Assembly (NCBI GenBank): GCA_013373015.1
Contig: JABXIQ010000026.1
Location: forward strand, 18,252-82,251
Length of the DNA: 64,000 bases
Source: Kangiellaceae bacterium
GTDB lineage: Bacteria; Pseudomonadota; Gammaproteobacteria; Enterobacterales; Kangiellaceae
Direction: 5' to 3'
Shown: in pieces, positions 17,475 to 26,800 of the stretch
Position numbering within the stretch: position 1 is the stretch's first letter
Layout: the number at the start of each line of letters is the position of its first letter
Program-made: the position numbers and the translations under genes
The notes under the pieces: model-generated
Databases searched by the model: none
Told to the model about the DNA's origin: nothing
What the model saw: the letters and a program-made list of their open reading frames with translations, nothing else

Positions 17475-17875
17475 AGACAAATACTACTCTTTGAGCGGTG
17501 AAGCATTGTACCATCGTTTGCTTTTAACATCATTTTAGAGCCTGACAATAGCTCTATCTTATCAACAATAGTCAGCTTGTTTTGACCACTCATTAACTCA
17601 ATGATGAGTTGCTGAGATTCAATTCGCCAATGGCCTTTCAAGTCTTGAACCACTTCTTCACACTTTCCTGTTTTATATCCAATATGAGTCAATGTGCCAT
17701 CATCAAAATAAGTGGATATACCTCCTTTTGTGCCGTAACTTTTATCCAGTTTGCTGACCACCCAAGAGCCTAAAATTGCCTTTGCATATATCTCGTCTTG
17801 TGTAAGTGTTTGTTCTTGCTTTTCACAACTTGCTAAAACTATACACACACAAAATAACAGCCCTATTTTTCTCAT
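17471..17875 (-). CDS. Small lipoprotein, unknown function
   Basis: The 134-residue product has a signal peptide with lipobox LASC. AGAGG lies nine bases before the ATG at 17875 and abuts the alternative ATG at 17884, so the shorter start is preferred. The mature part (SWVVSKLDKSYGTKGGISTYFDDGTLTH...GHWRIESQQLIIEL) reads like a lipocalin/META-style small beta-barrel in which a 'standard conditions' phrase precedes a 'work out' phrase, but I cannot assign a family. It is convergent with the MATE gene. Confidence 0.65.
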   Translation of the reverse strand: MRKIGLLFCVCIVLASCEKQEQTLTQDEIYAKAILGSWVVSKLDKSYGTKGGISTYFDDGTLTHIGYKTGKCEEVVQDLKGHWRIESQQLIIELMSGQNKLTIVDKIELLSGSKMMLKANDGTMLHRSKSSICL

Positions 17876-17920
17876 TATTCTCATCCTCTATAAAATTTAC
17901 TAAATATATCACAACCTCTT

Positions 17921-18406
17921 TTATTTCAACATTTTAGATGCTGATTCTTGACGGTCAATACGCAAGAAGTAATAGTCATATTTATAATCTTTTTCAAATC
18001 CATACTCTTTATACAACTTGTGCAAGCGATAGTTTTCTTTACGCGTAGTGACTTCGATACGGATCGCATCAGTTAGCTTACACAACTTTGCCGCTTGATC
18101 CAGCAAAGCTCTGGCAGTTTCACGCTTTTTCTCTCCAGCAAAAACATAAAAATCGTTCAAAATCCAAATCGGCGCCAAGCCAATACTCGAATAGGAAGGA
18201 TATAGAATAACAAAGCCTGTCATATGCTGTTGATCTTCACTACTTTCATAACTCACAAATATTTTAGCTGCCTGTTTTTCTAGCAAATGGCGCAAAAACT
18301 CACTAATTCTCTCAACCTCAGAGTCTTGTTTATAACGTTGTCGATAACTATCAAAGTGCGGTACAAACTCTTCTATCTCATTGATTTCTAATAATTTAAT
18401 GTTCAA
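17921..18406 (-). CDS. GNAT family N-acetyltransferase
   Basis: The protein fits the GNAT fold: a conserved acceptor-side region around residue 60 (TGFVILYPSYSSIGLAPIWILNDFYV), then the acetyl-CoA loop replaced by a weak KKRETARALLDQAAKL helix, and LHKLYKEYGFEKDY near the C-terminus. The classic QxxGxG/A loop is degenerate, so activity is uncertain. The start is probably TTG at 18406, preceded by AAGGA at a good distance; a longer reading from 18451 adds 15 poorly conserved residues. Substrate unknown. Confidence 0.75.
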   Translation of the reverse strand: MNIKLLEINEIEEFVPHFDSYRQRYKQDSEVERISEFLRHLLEKQAAKIFVSYESSEDQQHMTGFVILYPSYSSIGLAPIWILNDFYVFAGEKKRETARALLDQAAKLCKLTDAIRIEVTTRKENYRLHKLYKEYGFEKDYKYDYYFLRIDRQESASKMLK

Positions 18407-18565
18407 TTGATATTCCTTTCTAACCCCTAAATAGACAACCCTAAGAAACATTCAGTCTCAATTCAGCTAACGCCGCGTACATTAACCCTAACGGAAGACT
18501 TGATTGAGTAAATGCTCGATCTAACACTTTCAAGGTTAATTATAGTGATTCTCAAGGAGTTCGCC

Positions 18566-19102
18566 ATGAATAAAGTGATTACCTCAGCATTAGCGCTTGC
18601 GCTTGGCTTTGGTTTGTCCCAAGTGACCGTTGCTAAAGAGCATCATGGCCCAAAGTCAAACCATCAAGTACAAGCGCAATCGCAAAAACAACATTCTAAT
18701 CGCGCTTACGAGCGAAGAAGTGATAGGCGAGACGATCGTCGCGAAGCACACAATCGTAGCTATCAAGAGCGTCAAGATCGATTATATCATCGCGATCGTG
18801 ATCGCCGTTACGGCCATCGCCACAGCGACTCGCGTGGACATGATCGTCATTATGGTAGCCATAACCGCTATCGCGATCATTATCGCCCTTATCCTAAGCA
18901 CCGCCATTACAGCAGCTATTATGACTATCCACGCTACCGTAGTTATCCAGTGTCGGTATATTACTTAGGCCAAGATTGGTTCTATTACGGCGGATATTAC
19001 CACCCATACCCACGCGGTCATATGCACACGCGTCATTGCCACCATAGGTATTGGGAACCATTAGCAGCAGGCATTATTTTAGGTGCCGTACTAGGCTGGT
19101 AA
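18566..19102 (+). CDS. Secreted His/Arg/Tyr-rich protein
   Basis: CAAGGAG lies seven bases before the ATG at 18566. The 178-residue protein has a signal peptide (to about VAKEHHG, residue 22), a central region rich in His, Arg, Asp and Tyr with RDRR and HxxH-like patterns, an aromatic stretch (YYLGQDWFYYGGYYHPYP), and a short hydrophobic C-terminal helix (LAAGIILGAVLGW). The composition suggests metal or polyanion binding in the periplasm. It resembles RcnB-like proteins in style only; no family is assigned. Confidence 0.7.
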   Translation: MNKVITSALALALGFGLSQVTVAKEHHGPKSNHQVQAQSQKQHSNRAYERRSDRRDDRREAHNRSYQERQDRLYHRDRDRRYGHRHSDSRGHDRHYGSHNRYRDHYRPYPKHRHYSSYYDYPRYRSYPVSVYYLGQDWFYYGGYYHPYPRGHMHTRHCHHRYWEPLAAGIILGAVLGW

Positions 19103-19114
19103 AGGTAAAGTTTT

Positions 19115-19216
19115 CTGGCTGGGGGAAGTTCGGAATGACCTCATCCCCCTAAGTGAAAGGCTCTAAGTGAATAACTTAGTTACCTCCTCATACCGAGACT
19201 CACTTCTCTCAGCCAG
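19115..19216. ncRNA. Candidate multi-stem structured element
   Basis: Four stems can be read in about 100 bases: an outer pair CTGGCTG (19115-19121) with CAGCCAG (19210-19216), a hairpin GGGGA (19122-19126) with TCCCC (19144-19148), a stem AAGTGA (19151-19156) with TCACTT (19200-19205), and inside it CTAAGT (19163-19168) with ACTTAG (19174-19179). The closing stem is followed by CTTTT. It could be a structured 3' UTR, a complex terminator, a mobile palindromic repeat or a small RNA. Only the base pairing is observed. Confidence 0.3.
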
Positions 19217-19356
19217 CTTTTATGACTTTTATTGAAGTACAACATCAGTTTTGGTTCAGGCTTGTAGGCGTTAACCCCAACCCACTACACTTTGCGAACA
19301 AGCCCCAATCTTTCTAACATCTCTCCTAGGAAGATGATTCCATTCGCAAAAAGCCG

Positions 19357-21741
19357 TTAACCAATCGGCGAGCCCGGCGGAATAGCTAGCGGCTCGCTTT
19401 TTTCTAACTCAAGTTCGCCCGCTAAATATTGCTCAATTAAATCTTTCAGCCATAAAAAACGTACAGGATTACGTTTTGCCTGCGTGACTAACCAGCCGTT
19501 TAATTTGCCAATTTCACTGTGCAAATGTGCTCGCACTTCTGGCGAAGCAGTTTGATCTGAAGCTACACGCAATAATTGCATCATGGTCAAATAATCAACT
19601 CTTTGCTGAATTAACTCCGCTAGACCTTGCTGTTCATTACTACGCAAGGTTGTGGCCAACAAGTCATTAATTATTTTTTCAACACTAAGCTGCTCAGGAT
19701 TTTCAGTTTGTTGTTGCAAAACACGAGCCAGACGCTGAGGATTCAGTAGCAACTGTAAACTATGTTGCGCCGCTACCTCTGCCATTGAGACAGGATCAAG
19801 GGTCAAGCCTGTATAGCTTGGGAAACTTTCACGGTTTTTATAAAAACCATAAGCTTTCGGTGGAATAAGACTCAAAATGGAGTTAGGTACCGTCAATTGC
19901 TCAACACTTAATGTGCTTAATACTGCTTCTAATGCAGCTTCTTGTTTGGCTTGTTCAACCGCTTTAATCGGTCGGAAACTATGACCTTTTACGCTATATT
20001 CATAATTAACACCACCAATTAACTTAACTGCGGCTTCTGTTTGATAACGATGGAATAAGTAAAGTGGAACCAATGTTTCAGCCAGCTCAGAATAAGGAAC
20101 GCCATTTTTTAGATTATGATGACCAAAGTTTGATAATGCCTTTTCACGAACCTGTAATACTCGAGTTAATTCATCCGCAGGATCAGACTGATTATCCCAT
20201 AAATGTGCCGCTGGATGAGCGCCTCCTTGTGGGCGAGCATCCGGATCAGAAATGAAGCTTAGACCTTGTGCTGATGCATCCTTAATAATTTTAGCTAACC
20301 CCTCAGCTTCTTTTTCAGCCGACTCAAACTCACTATAAGCATAACGAATGGCTTCGATATCCCACTTACCAATATCGGTAGCGTAAGCATTATCTAACGA
20401 AATCTTGTCATTTTTTAAGCTGACTAATGGGTGCGGATAGTCCATTACTGAAGCGCGATTATTTGGACTTGATGCAAAGTTATGCGCTAACCCTAAAGTA
20501 TGGCCAACTTCATGCGCAGAAAGCTGGCGAATACGCGCCAAAGCCATCTGCAGAGCAGCATCTTGATCGCCATTTTTACCATAAATTCCCGTTAAAGCAT
20601 TGGCGATCAATAAATCTTGACGCACACGCAGCGATCCTAAAGTCACATGCCCTTTTAAAATTTCACCCGTTCTTGGATCGGATACTGAAAAACCATATGA
20701 CCAACCACGGGTCGCTCTATGCACCCATTGAATCACGTTATAACGCACATCCAACGGATCTACGCCTTCTGGCAGCACCTCAACTTGATAAGCATTTTCA
20801 AGACCAATTGCCTCAAAAGCTTGCGCCCACCAGCGTGCACCATCCAATAAAGCAGATTTTACCGGCTCAGGAGCTCCAGGATCGAGATAATAAACAATCG
20901 GTTCAACCTTACCATCCTTGTCCTTAGTTATGCGATGGCGATAGATAAGCTTCTTCTCCAGCGGTTCACCCAGCGGCGTAGCATAGTCTGCGTAAGTTAA
21001 TTCAAACATACCACTCTTTGGATGAAACTCTCGTGGTTGATAGTTATCATCAGGTAAAGCGACGAATTGTAAGTGCTGATGAACGGTTAAATCATTAGGC
21101 GCAGGCGTAACCTGACTCACATAATTGCCTGCATCAGAACCTTTGAATGTTAACACTGACTCAAAAAAGGTGTTTTGCGGGAAGTTTTTTGCTTTATCAG
21201 TATTCAACACTGAACGCGAAAGATCGACAGAAAAACTTCCTTGCTGAGTTGCTTTTAAACGTGCAGAAACACCATGTAAATCATTTAACAAATAGGGCGT
21301 TAACTCAATTAAGAAACGATTTCCTGAGCGAGCTTCAATAGTAAAACCATACAGAACAGAGCTTGCGAAGGCCTGTTGCACAGAGTTTTTTTCAGCTTGA
21401 TTATCGGTATCGGCGCGGTAGCGTGTATTCAGTTGCTTTAATAGAAGTTTGTCGCCGTAGCGTTCAAACTGCACAAGACGACTTTCACCCAACTGGCCTC
21501 GGTCAAGCCCGATATCATTGGAACCCACACCATAAGGCAGGCCAGTATACATAATAAAAGGTTCATTCAGATTACTGACTTCCAACCACACCTTGCCTTG
21601 ACTGATACTAATATAGTAAGGCATGAAACCTTTTACTTTACGGCTTTTACCTTCAATTTCTGCCCAGCTCGCAGCATTTGAAGCATATGCAACCATGAAA
21701 AGTACTAGTGTAATCAAGCTAATCTGAATTGCTCGTAACAT
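19357..21741 (-). CDS. Secreted zinc-dependent metalloprotease (DUF5117/DUF4953 type)
   Basis: The 794-residue protein begins with a signal peptide (cleavage near SNAAS, residue 23). The catalytic site is SAHEVGHTLGLAHNF, an HExxHxxGxxH motif of the metzincin-like DUF4953 proteases, near residue 410. The N-terminal part (FMPYYISISQGKVWLEV, GLPYGVGSNDIGLDRGQLGESRLV) matches the DUF5117/DUF5118 region found in this family. These enzymes are exported, with substrates unknown. It lies 90 bases after the M14 peptidase gene on the same strand, so the two may be expressed together for extracellular protein use. Confidence 0.88.
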   Translation of the reverse strand: MLRAIQISLITLVLFMVAYASNAASWAEIEGKSRKVKGFMPYYISISQGKVWLEVSNLNEPFIMYTGLPYGVGSNDIGLDRGQLGESRLVQFERYGDKLLLKQLNTRYRADTDNQAEKNSVQQAFASSVLYGFTIEARSGNRFLIELTPYLLNDLHGVSARLKATQQGSFSVDLSRSVLNTDKAKNFPQNTFFESVLTFKGSDAGNYVSQVTPAPNDLTVHQHLQFVALPDDNYQPREFHPKSGMFELTYADYATPLGEPLEKKLIYRHRITKDKDGKVEPIVYYLDPGAPEPVKSALLDGARWWAQAFEAIGLENAYQVEVLPEGVDPLDVRYNVIQWVHRATRGWSYGFSVSDPRTGEILKGHVTLGSLRVRQDLLIANALTGIYGKNGDQDAALQMALARIRQLSAHEVGHTLGLAHNFASSPNNRASVMDYPHPLVSLKNDKISLDNAYATDIGKWDIEAIRYAYSEFESAEKEAEGLAKIIKDASAQGLSFISDPDARPQGGAHPAAHLWDNQSDPADELTRVLQVREKALSNFGHHNLKNGVPYSELAETLVPLYLFHRYQTEAAVKLIGGVNYEYSVKGHSFRPIKAVEQAKQEAALEAVLSTLSVEQLTVPNSILSLIPPKAYGFYKNRESFPSYTGLTLDPVSMAEVAAQHSLQLLLNPQRLARVLQQQTENPEQLSVEKIINDLLATTLRSNEQQGLAELIQQRVDYLTMMQLLRVASDQTASPEVRAHLHSEIGKLNGWLVTQAKRNPVRFLWLKDLIEQYLAGELELEKSEPLAIPPGSPIG

Positions 21742-21830
21742 TGCTGTTCCCTATCTTTTGAAATAACTGTGTCAAAAAAACTAAATAGAACACTTAAACT
21801 AAATAAGCTAATGATCTAATTTATCATAAT

Positions 21831-24368
21831 TTACAGTGCGCCATTAAAAAATAAGCTATTAATGTACAGACGCATTGAACCTAACCAATAACCTCTAAAA
21901 TTAGGATTATCGTTAAACATTATGATAGTGCCACGTCCAGAGCGCTGCGCCAAGATCGCAGGCGTATTTTTTATCCGATTAATGTTGGTTTGTGACGAAT
22001 ATCCAGCCACTAATGGATTTTGGGTATAAGAAGCCACTGTTACAAAATCTTGATTGGCTGGTTTTAATACCGTAGTTCCCGACTTAGTCAAAGCCAAAGT
22101 GTCTAACTCGATGCCATAAGTTAATGGATGGCTATTATCAAGCTGAGTCTGGAAAATGGCGCCGCCAATGATATGCTCAGCAAAAGCATCATCACGCTCG
22201 GCAAACTGTTTATGAGTGCTTTTACTCTGCTCAGCCTCTAACACCTCAAAGCTAACCAACTTATTATCTATTAACCAACGAACGGCACCACGAGTTGCAA
22301 CTAAGTTTCCACCATTATTCAACCAGCCTTTTAAACGCTCAAGTTGCTTTTCATCCAAGGCAGGATAACGGCCATTGACCATCAATAGGTGGCTGTATTT
22401 AGACAAATCTATGTCAGCCAAATCAGCGGCTGATTGCATAGCAACAGGGATTTCTACACGAGTATCTAACAAATGCCAAACTTCGCCAGCTTCATAAGAA
22501 GAAACTCCATCACCTATCAACAACAATGGTTTAGGCATGCTAAGCAAGCTTAAACTAGGGCTTCCCAAATCAATACCTTGTTGACTAAAACCAGTATCAG
22601 CTCCATAAACATTAATTCCTAGCGGTAAAATATCGCGTTTTATGAGCTCCACCAAACGCTCACGCTCAAGCTTATTACCAACAGTAATAACAAGGGTTCC
22701 AGCGGAAAAGGTTTTTAACTCGCCATTAACTGGCAAGGAGAAAGATTTATTAGAAACTTTAGCAATGAATTGCTGTTTAAGAGTTCTAATTAATGCCGTA
22801 GCAGCGCGAAAATCATTCCACTCAATCACATAAGCAACGGCTTTTTCATCAGCCATTAACTGGCCGTCTGACTGGTTATCAATAGGTACTAAAGGCAACC
22901 CCTGTAACTGCTTTTTATCTAATAACTGATATTGGGTATTAAATGCCAAAGGAAACGTCCATGCCGATACATCATAAAAAGTGTTATCATTAAACTCTGT
23001 TCTGGCTTCAAATAATGCCTTGATCAGACCATATTGCTGCTGCTTGAACTTAACCACATATGAACTTCCTGCTGGATAGAACTTATTCACAAAGCGTCTA
23101 TCTCCTTGCAACTGCTCTACTAATATTTGATGGGCATTTAGTAAGCGCAATAACTCTTGTAGACGCCCCTTATCCTGCGCGGTAAAAATAGCTGCTTTAT
23201 TTGGATCTTGACTGGATTTCCAAACCCAATCATAAAAAAAATCTTTTTGGTATTGCTGTAAATTATCTTTTAATTCAAGCGAGGCTTTGAGCGTCGAAAA
23301 AGAGGTAGCAACTTGGTTGCGAATGGCAAAAGGAAAACTCAAATCACCATGAACCGATTCTTGGAGATGGCCTCGCGCGCTTGCTTGCTCAAATAAAATG
23401 CCAATACCGCCATTGATATCAGGGAAAGTTGAACCTTTGCCATAATAGAAATCATCAAAACTTTCTTTACTATAGTAACTTGCTCCGAGTTTATCCAAGG
23501 CTTGCGCGTGATATTTTGCAATTTCATTGGTTAAATCAAAATTTTGTTGCGATGTTAAAGGGTTTTGCCTGCTAGGTACTCCGGGCTGGAAGAAATACGT
23601 CGCATTAGTACCCATTTCATGGAAATCGCCGACAATATGCGGTCGCCATTGATAAAAATGTTCTACTCTAGCTTGGCTTTCAGGATGTTGTAATAACAAC
23701 CAATCTCGATTGAGATCAAACCAATAATGATTAGTTCTACCTTGCGGCCACTCTTCATTGTGTTCAGCCGAATCAGAATCAGCAACAAGTTGCTGGCCTT
23801 TATATCGATTAACCCAATTGGCGAAGCGATCTAAACCATCAGGGTTTAACATGGGGTCAATCATAACCACGGTGTTTTTTAATAACTCTTGGATCCAGGG
23901 CTCTTGTGAGGCAGCCAGTCGATAAGCCACCAACAAAGCTGCGTTTGCGCCACTTGCTTCATTGCCATGAACAGAATACCCCAGCCAAACTAGTGTCGGT
24001 CCTTGGTAATCTTGCAAATTACTACGACTAGCTTTAATCTCATCAAGTTTAGCAATATTCTCAGGAGAAGAAATATAAGCAGTAATAAGCGGACGATTTT
24101 CATGTGTTCGACCAATCTGCTTCACTTCAACTTTACTGGAGCTTTTAGCCAAGGCATTAAAAAAAGCTAACGATTGATCGGGACGAACATGCCATTCTCC
24201 TACTTGATGACCTAACACATCTTGAGGAGTAATAATTTGATCATCATAATCAATGGACTGATCAAAATAATAATTCAGCGAAGGCTTTAGCTGTACCGCA
24301 TCAGTGGTGCTTGCGGTTGTAGCAAGTGACAATGTCATTACAACTAGTAAGGTTATTATTCGAATCAT
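21831..24368 (-). CDS. Secreted M14 family zinc carboxypeptidase-like protein
   Basis: The ATG at 24368 is preceded by GAGG six bases upstream and gives a normal signal peptide (MIRIITLLVVMTLSLATTAS), better than the TTG/ATG starts up to 24386. The peptidase domain shows the M14 zinc motif SVHGNEASG (HxxE) near residue 135, NPDGLDRFANW, and DLNRDWLLLQHPES; GDFHEMGTNATYFF follows. The C-terminal 400 residues include a region like a glutamine-amidotransferase fold (YSHLLMVNGRYPALDEKQ, GGNLVATRGAVRWL), as in other large M14 proteins. Product about 845 residues, exported. Confidence 0.88.
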   Translation of the reverse strand: MIRIITLLVVMTLSLATTASTTDAVQLKPSLNYYFDQSIDYDDQIITPQDVLGHQVGEWHVRPDQSLAFFNALAKSSSKVEVKQIGRTHENRPLITAYISSPENIAKLDEIKASRSNLQDYQGPTLVWLGYSVHGNEASGANAALLVAYRLAASQEPWIQELLKNTVVMIDPMLNPDGLDRFANWVNRYKGQQLVADSDSAEHNEEWPQGRTNHYWFDLNRDWLLLQHPESQARVEHFYQWRPHIVGDFHEMGTNATYFFQPGVPSRQNPLTSQQNFDLTNEIAKYHAQALDKLGASYYSKESFDDFYYGKGSTFPDINGGIGILFEQASARGHLQESVHGDLSFPFAIRNQVATSFSTLKASLELKDNLQQYQKDFFYDWVWKSSQDPNKAAIFTAQDKGRLQELLRLLNAHQILVEQLQGDRRFVNKFYPAGSSYVVKFKQQQYGLIKALFEARTEFNDNTFYDVSAWTFPLAFNTQYQLLDKKQLQGLPLVPIDNQSDGQLMADEKAVAYVIEWNDFRAATALIRTLKQQFIAKVSNKSFSLPVNGELKTFSAGTLVITVGNKLERERLVELIKRDILPLGINVYGADTGFSQQGIDLGSPSLSLLSMPKPLLLIGDGVSSYEAGEVWHLLDTRVEIPVAMQSAADLADIDLSKYSHLLMVNGRYPALDEKQLERLKGWLNNGGNLVATRGAVRWLIDNKLVSFEVLEAEQSKSTHKQFAERDDAFAEHIIGGAIFQTQLDNSHPLTYGIELDTLALTKSGTTVLKPANQDFVTVASYTQNPLVAGYSSQTNINRIKNTPAILAQRSGRGTIIMFNDNPNFRGYWLGSMRLYINSLFFNGAL

Positions 24369-24518
24369 AGATTGCCTCATGTTCAACTGAATATTCTTTG
24401 TTATTTATTCAATGCTGTTTTTTTAAGCATTATGCCATTCTAAGACTTGTATTGTTACCTGCAAGCCCTAACATAGGTTATAATTCACTTATCAAGCCAT
24501 TTTGGACAAAATCGAAAG

Positions 24519-25097
24519 ATGATTACAATTTCAGAAGCCGCTCAAGAGCATTTCCGTAGACTATTAGCTGGGCAAGAAGAAGAAAACACTGGCATTCGTG
24601 TGTTCGTGGTAAACCCTGGCACTTCCCACGCTGAGTGTGGCGTATCATACTGCCCGCCCGATGCGGTTGAAGATGATGACACCGAATTACCATTTGATGG
24701 TTTTTCTGCTTTTGTTGATGCAGAAAGTGCTCCTTACCTTGAAGAAGCTGAAATTAATTACCAAAAAGAACAAACAGGTGGCCAACTGACTCTAAAAGCA
24801 CCTAATGCTAAAGCTCGCAAAGTATCAGATGACGCGCCGACCGAAGATCGCATTAAGTATTATCTTGAGTCAGAAATCAATCCAGAACTAGCCAACCACG
24901 GCGGACAAGTTAGTCTCGTTGAATTTACTGAAGATGGTATAGCAGTATTACAATTTGGCGGAGGCTGCCAAGGTTGTGGCATGGTTGATGTTACTCTGAA
25001 AGAAGGTATCGAAAAAACCTTAATGGAGAAAGTACCTGAAGTAAAAGGCGTGAAAGATGTTACTGAACACGCGGCTGGTGAAAATCCGTATTATTAA
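24519..25097 (+). CDS. nfuA: Fe/S biogenesis protein NfuA
   Basis: NfuA carries [4Fe-4S] clusters to client proteins in the cytoplasm. The 192-residue protein has the NfuA two-domain form: an N-terminal degenerate A-type domain ([16 protein letters not shown]...) and a C-terminal Nfu domain with the cluster motif [19 protein letters not shown], whose Cys fall near 149 and 152 exactly as in E. coli. The gene is followed at once by a strong bidirectional terminator shared with lysC. Confidence 0.97.
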   Translation: MITISEAAQEHFRRLLAGQEEENTGIRVFVVNPGTSHAECGVSYCPPDAVEDDDTELPFDGFSAFVDAESAPYLEEAEINYQKEQTGGQLTLKAPNAKARKVSDDAPTEDRIKYYLESEINPELANHGGQVSLVEFTEDGIAVLQFGGGCQGCGMVDVTLKEGIEKTLMEKVPEVKGVKDVTEHAAGENPYY

Positions 25098-25113
25098 TAC
25101 ATTAATTAAAACC

Positions 25114-25137
25114 AAAGCGAGCTTAATGCTCGCTTTT
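25114..25137. terminator. Bidirectional Rho-independent terminator between nfuA and lysC
   Basis: AAAGCGAGC (25114-25122) and GCTCGCTTT (25128-25136) form a perfect 9-bp stem with a 5-base loop, followed by T-runs on both strands. It serves nfuA and, reading the other way, overlaps the stop codon of lysC at 25137. Confidence 0.85.
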
Positions 25138-26522
25138 TATTTGATTAAATTTCGATGCAGTACATTTAAAATATTCAAGCCCTCATCATCACTAATCAGC
25201 ATAGACAAATGATGATCACTAGAAGTATGACTCATCAACAACCATTGCTCCGGCATATGACTTTCATCAATTTGCATCAAATGCCATAAAGCCTGACTCG
25301 CTTGGCAACCGATAAGTGTTATCATCGAGCTACTTGAAACTAGAACGCTACGGCAAACTTCCGCTAACTGCGCAGATAGCTCATTCAAAATATCCCCTGA
25401 ATACAAACTATTATTGGTTTCAATAGCCATCACTAAAGACTCTTTCGTTGAGGCTAATAACTCACTACTTAAACCAAACTGATTTATCGTCGCAAATACT
25501 TTTTGTAAGGTATCTGGTTGCTGACCACGACGACCAAGTAGCAAGGTAATAACAGGGATCTGCTGTTTTAGTGCAATCGCTTTAACCCACTTCGATTCTT
25601 CATAATGACCATCAATGGTAGTTCCACTTTCATCGGGATTGTGCGTGCTACGAATTTCAACAGGAATTTGATAAGGCATAACTGCACTCAGACAACGAGG
25701 GTGCAGAACCTTAGCACCAGCCTCAGCCATATCAAAAGCTTCATTGTAGCTTATGTGAGTAATTTTTTTTGCCTCAGCAACTTTATTTGGATCCGTTGAA
25801 TACATCCCAGCAACATCAGTCCAAACCTGTAGTTTTTCCGCTTGAGTTATTGCTGCAAAATAAGCCGCCGAAGTATCAGATCCTTCTCTTCCAAGTAATA
25901 CAGTTTGTCCATTTTGATTACGCGCGATAAAGCCTTGGCTAAGGATAATGTCATATTGTGACCAATGGTTAACAAGTTCACTATCGGGCCGTGGATGACA
26001 AACTGCATTCAAAAAACACTCGCTGATATTCTTAGGGGCGTCATCGTTAGAAGTCAAAACCTCACGCGCGTCTATCCATTCAATACTATACTTATCCGTA
26101 AACTGCTTTTTCAAAAAAGCAGCGCCTAAGGTTGATGATAACAATTCACCGTGCGCAACCACTTCGGCACGATCACATGCGGACAAACTATCTTTGCTAG
26201 CAATATTTGCAAGAGTTTGAGTCAGATTATCAAACCATTTATCAAGCAGCCTAGCATCAACCTCTAACTCATGCGCCATCGCTCGGTGACGGTTAAGCAA
26301 TTGGTTCAAAGGTTCGTCAATGGATTGATTAACCGCTAATTTTGCTAACTGCTCTAACTGGTTGGTAACATCTTTAAAAGCTGAGTGGACAACGGCTACT
26401 TTATAGCCATTGCTAAGATGCTGACTGACGATACTGACGATATTGTTCCAGTCTTTCAAACTAGAAACACTTGATCCACCAAATTTAACCACAAACCAAG
26501 GCTTGTTTATCAGTTCAGTCAT
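25137..26522 (-). CDS. lysC: Aspartate kinase
   Basis: Aspartokinase starts the aspartate family pathway (lysine, threonine, methionine, diaminopimelate). Seen motifs are VVKFGGSSV near residue 10, VAHGELLSSTLGAAFL, LLGREGSDTSAAYFA and VWTDVAGMYSTDP, followed by an ACT-type regulatory region with LLGRRGQQPDTLQKVFATINQFGLSSELLASTKESL. The 461-residue length matches monofunctional LysC (E. coli 449), and there is no fused homoserine dehydrogenase or decarboxylase. Which amino acid inhibits it cannot be read. It follows the zf-CHCC gene by 23 bases. Confidence 0.9.
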   Translation of the reverse strand: MTELINKPWFVVKFGGSSVSSLKDWNNIVSIVSQHLSNGYKVAVVHSAFKDVTNQLEQLAKLAVNQSIDEPLNQLLNRHRAMAHELEVDARLLDKWFDNLTQTLANIASKDSLSACDRAEVVAHGELLSSTLGAAFLKKQFTDKYSIEWIDAREVLTSNDDAPKNISECFLNAVCHPRPDSELVNHWSQYDIILSQGFIARNQNGQTVLLGREGSDTSAAYFAAITQAEKLQVWTDVAGMYSTDPNKVAEAKKITHISYNEAFDMAEAGAKVLHPRCLSAVMPYQIPVEIRSTHNPDESGTTIDGHYEESKWVKAIALKQQIPVITLLLGRRGQQPDTLQKVFATINQFGLSSELLASTKESLVMAIETNNSLYSGDILNELSAQLAEVCRSVLVSSSSMITLIGCQASQALWHLMQIDESHMPEQWLLMSHTSSDHHLSMLISDDEGLNILNVLHRNLIK

Positions 26523-26545
26523 TTATTAAATCCTAATTAATTATA

Positions 26546-26755
26546 CTAATTTTCAAGTTGAAATTGATTGCCACAATAAGGACAGATGGCTTTACCCGTT
26601 TTTTCAATTGCAATAAATACACGAGGGTGTTGATTCCACAAAGTTTGCTCTGGGCGAGGGCAACTTAGAGGTAATTCTTTTGGGCTAACTGAAATAACAT
26701 GACTCGTCTTAGTATTTTGACGTTCTTGGCCTTGCTTTTTCTCGGCTATATCCAT
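26546..26755 (-). CDS. zf-CHCC zinc-finger protein
   Basis: The 69-residue protein has the CHCC zinc-binding pattern: LSCPRPEQTLWNQHPRVFI (Cys, His) and ICPYCGNQFQL (Cys, Cys). The domain is related to the NDUFS6 subunit of complex I and is widespread as a small stand-alone protein in proteobacteria with no proven role. It lies 45 bases after glnE and 23 bases before lysC, all on the minus strand, which suggests one transcript. Confidence 0.85.
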   Translation of the reverse strand: MDIAEKKQGQERQNTKTSHVISVSPKELPLSCPRPEQTLWNQHPRVFIAIEKTGKAICPYCGNQFQLEN

Positions 26756-26800
26756 AATTATTACCTCATCAATCTTTATAAAAGTGCCTAATATGTAGGC

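Noticed and set aside
18630..18968. 112-codon frame within the His-rich secreted protein gene
   Set aside because: It is a shadow frame with Ile/Val/Ala-rich low-complexity content caused by the repetitive codons of the real gene.
20427..20927. 166-codon antisense frame inside the secreted metalloprotease gene
   Set aside because: The opposite strand encodes the HExxH protease with full family motifs; the antisense frame has no ribosome site or recognisable domain.
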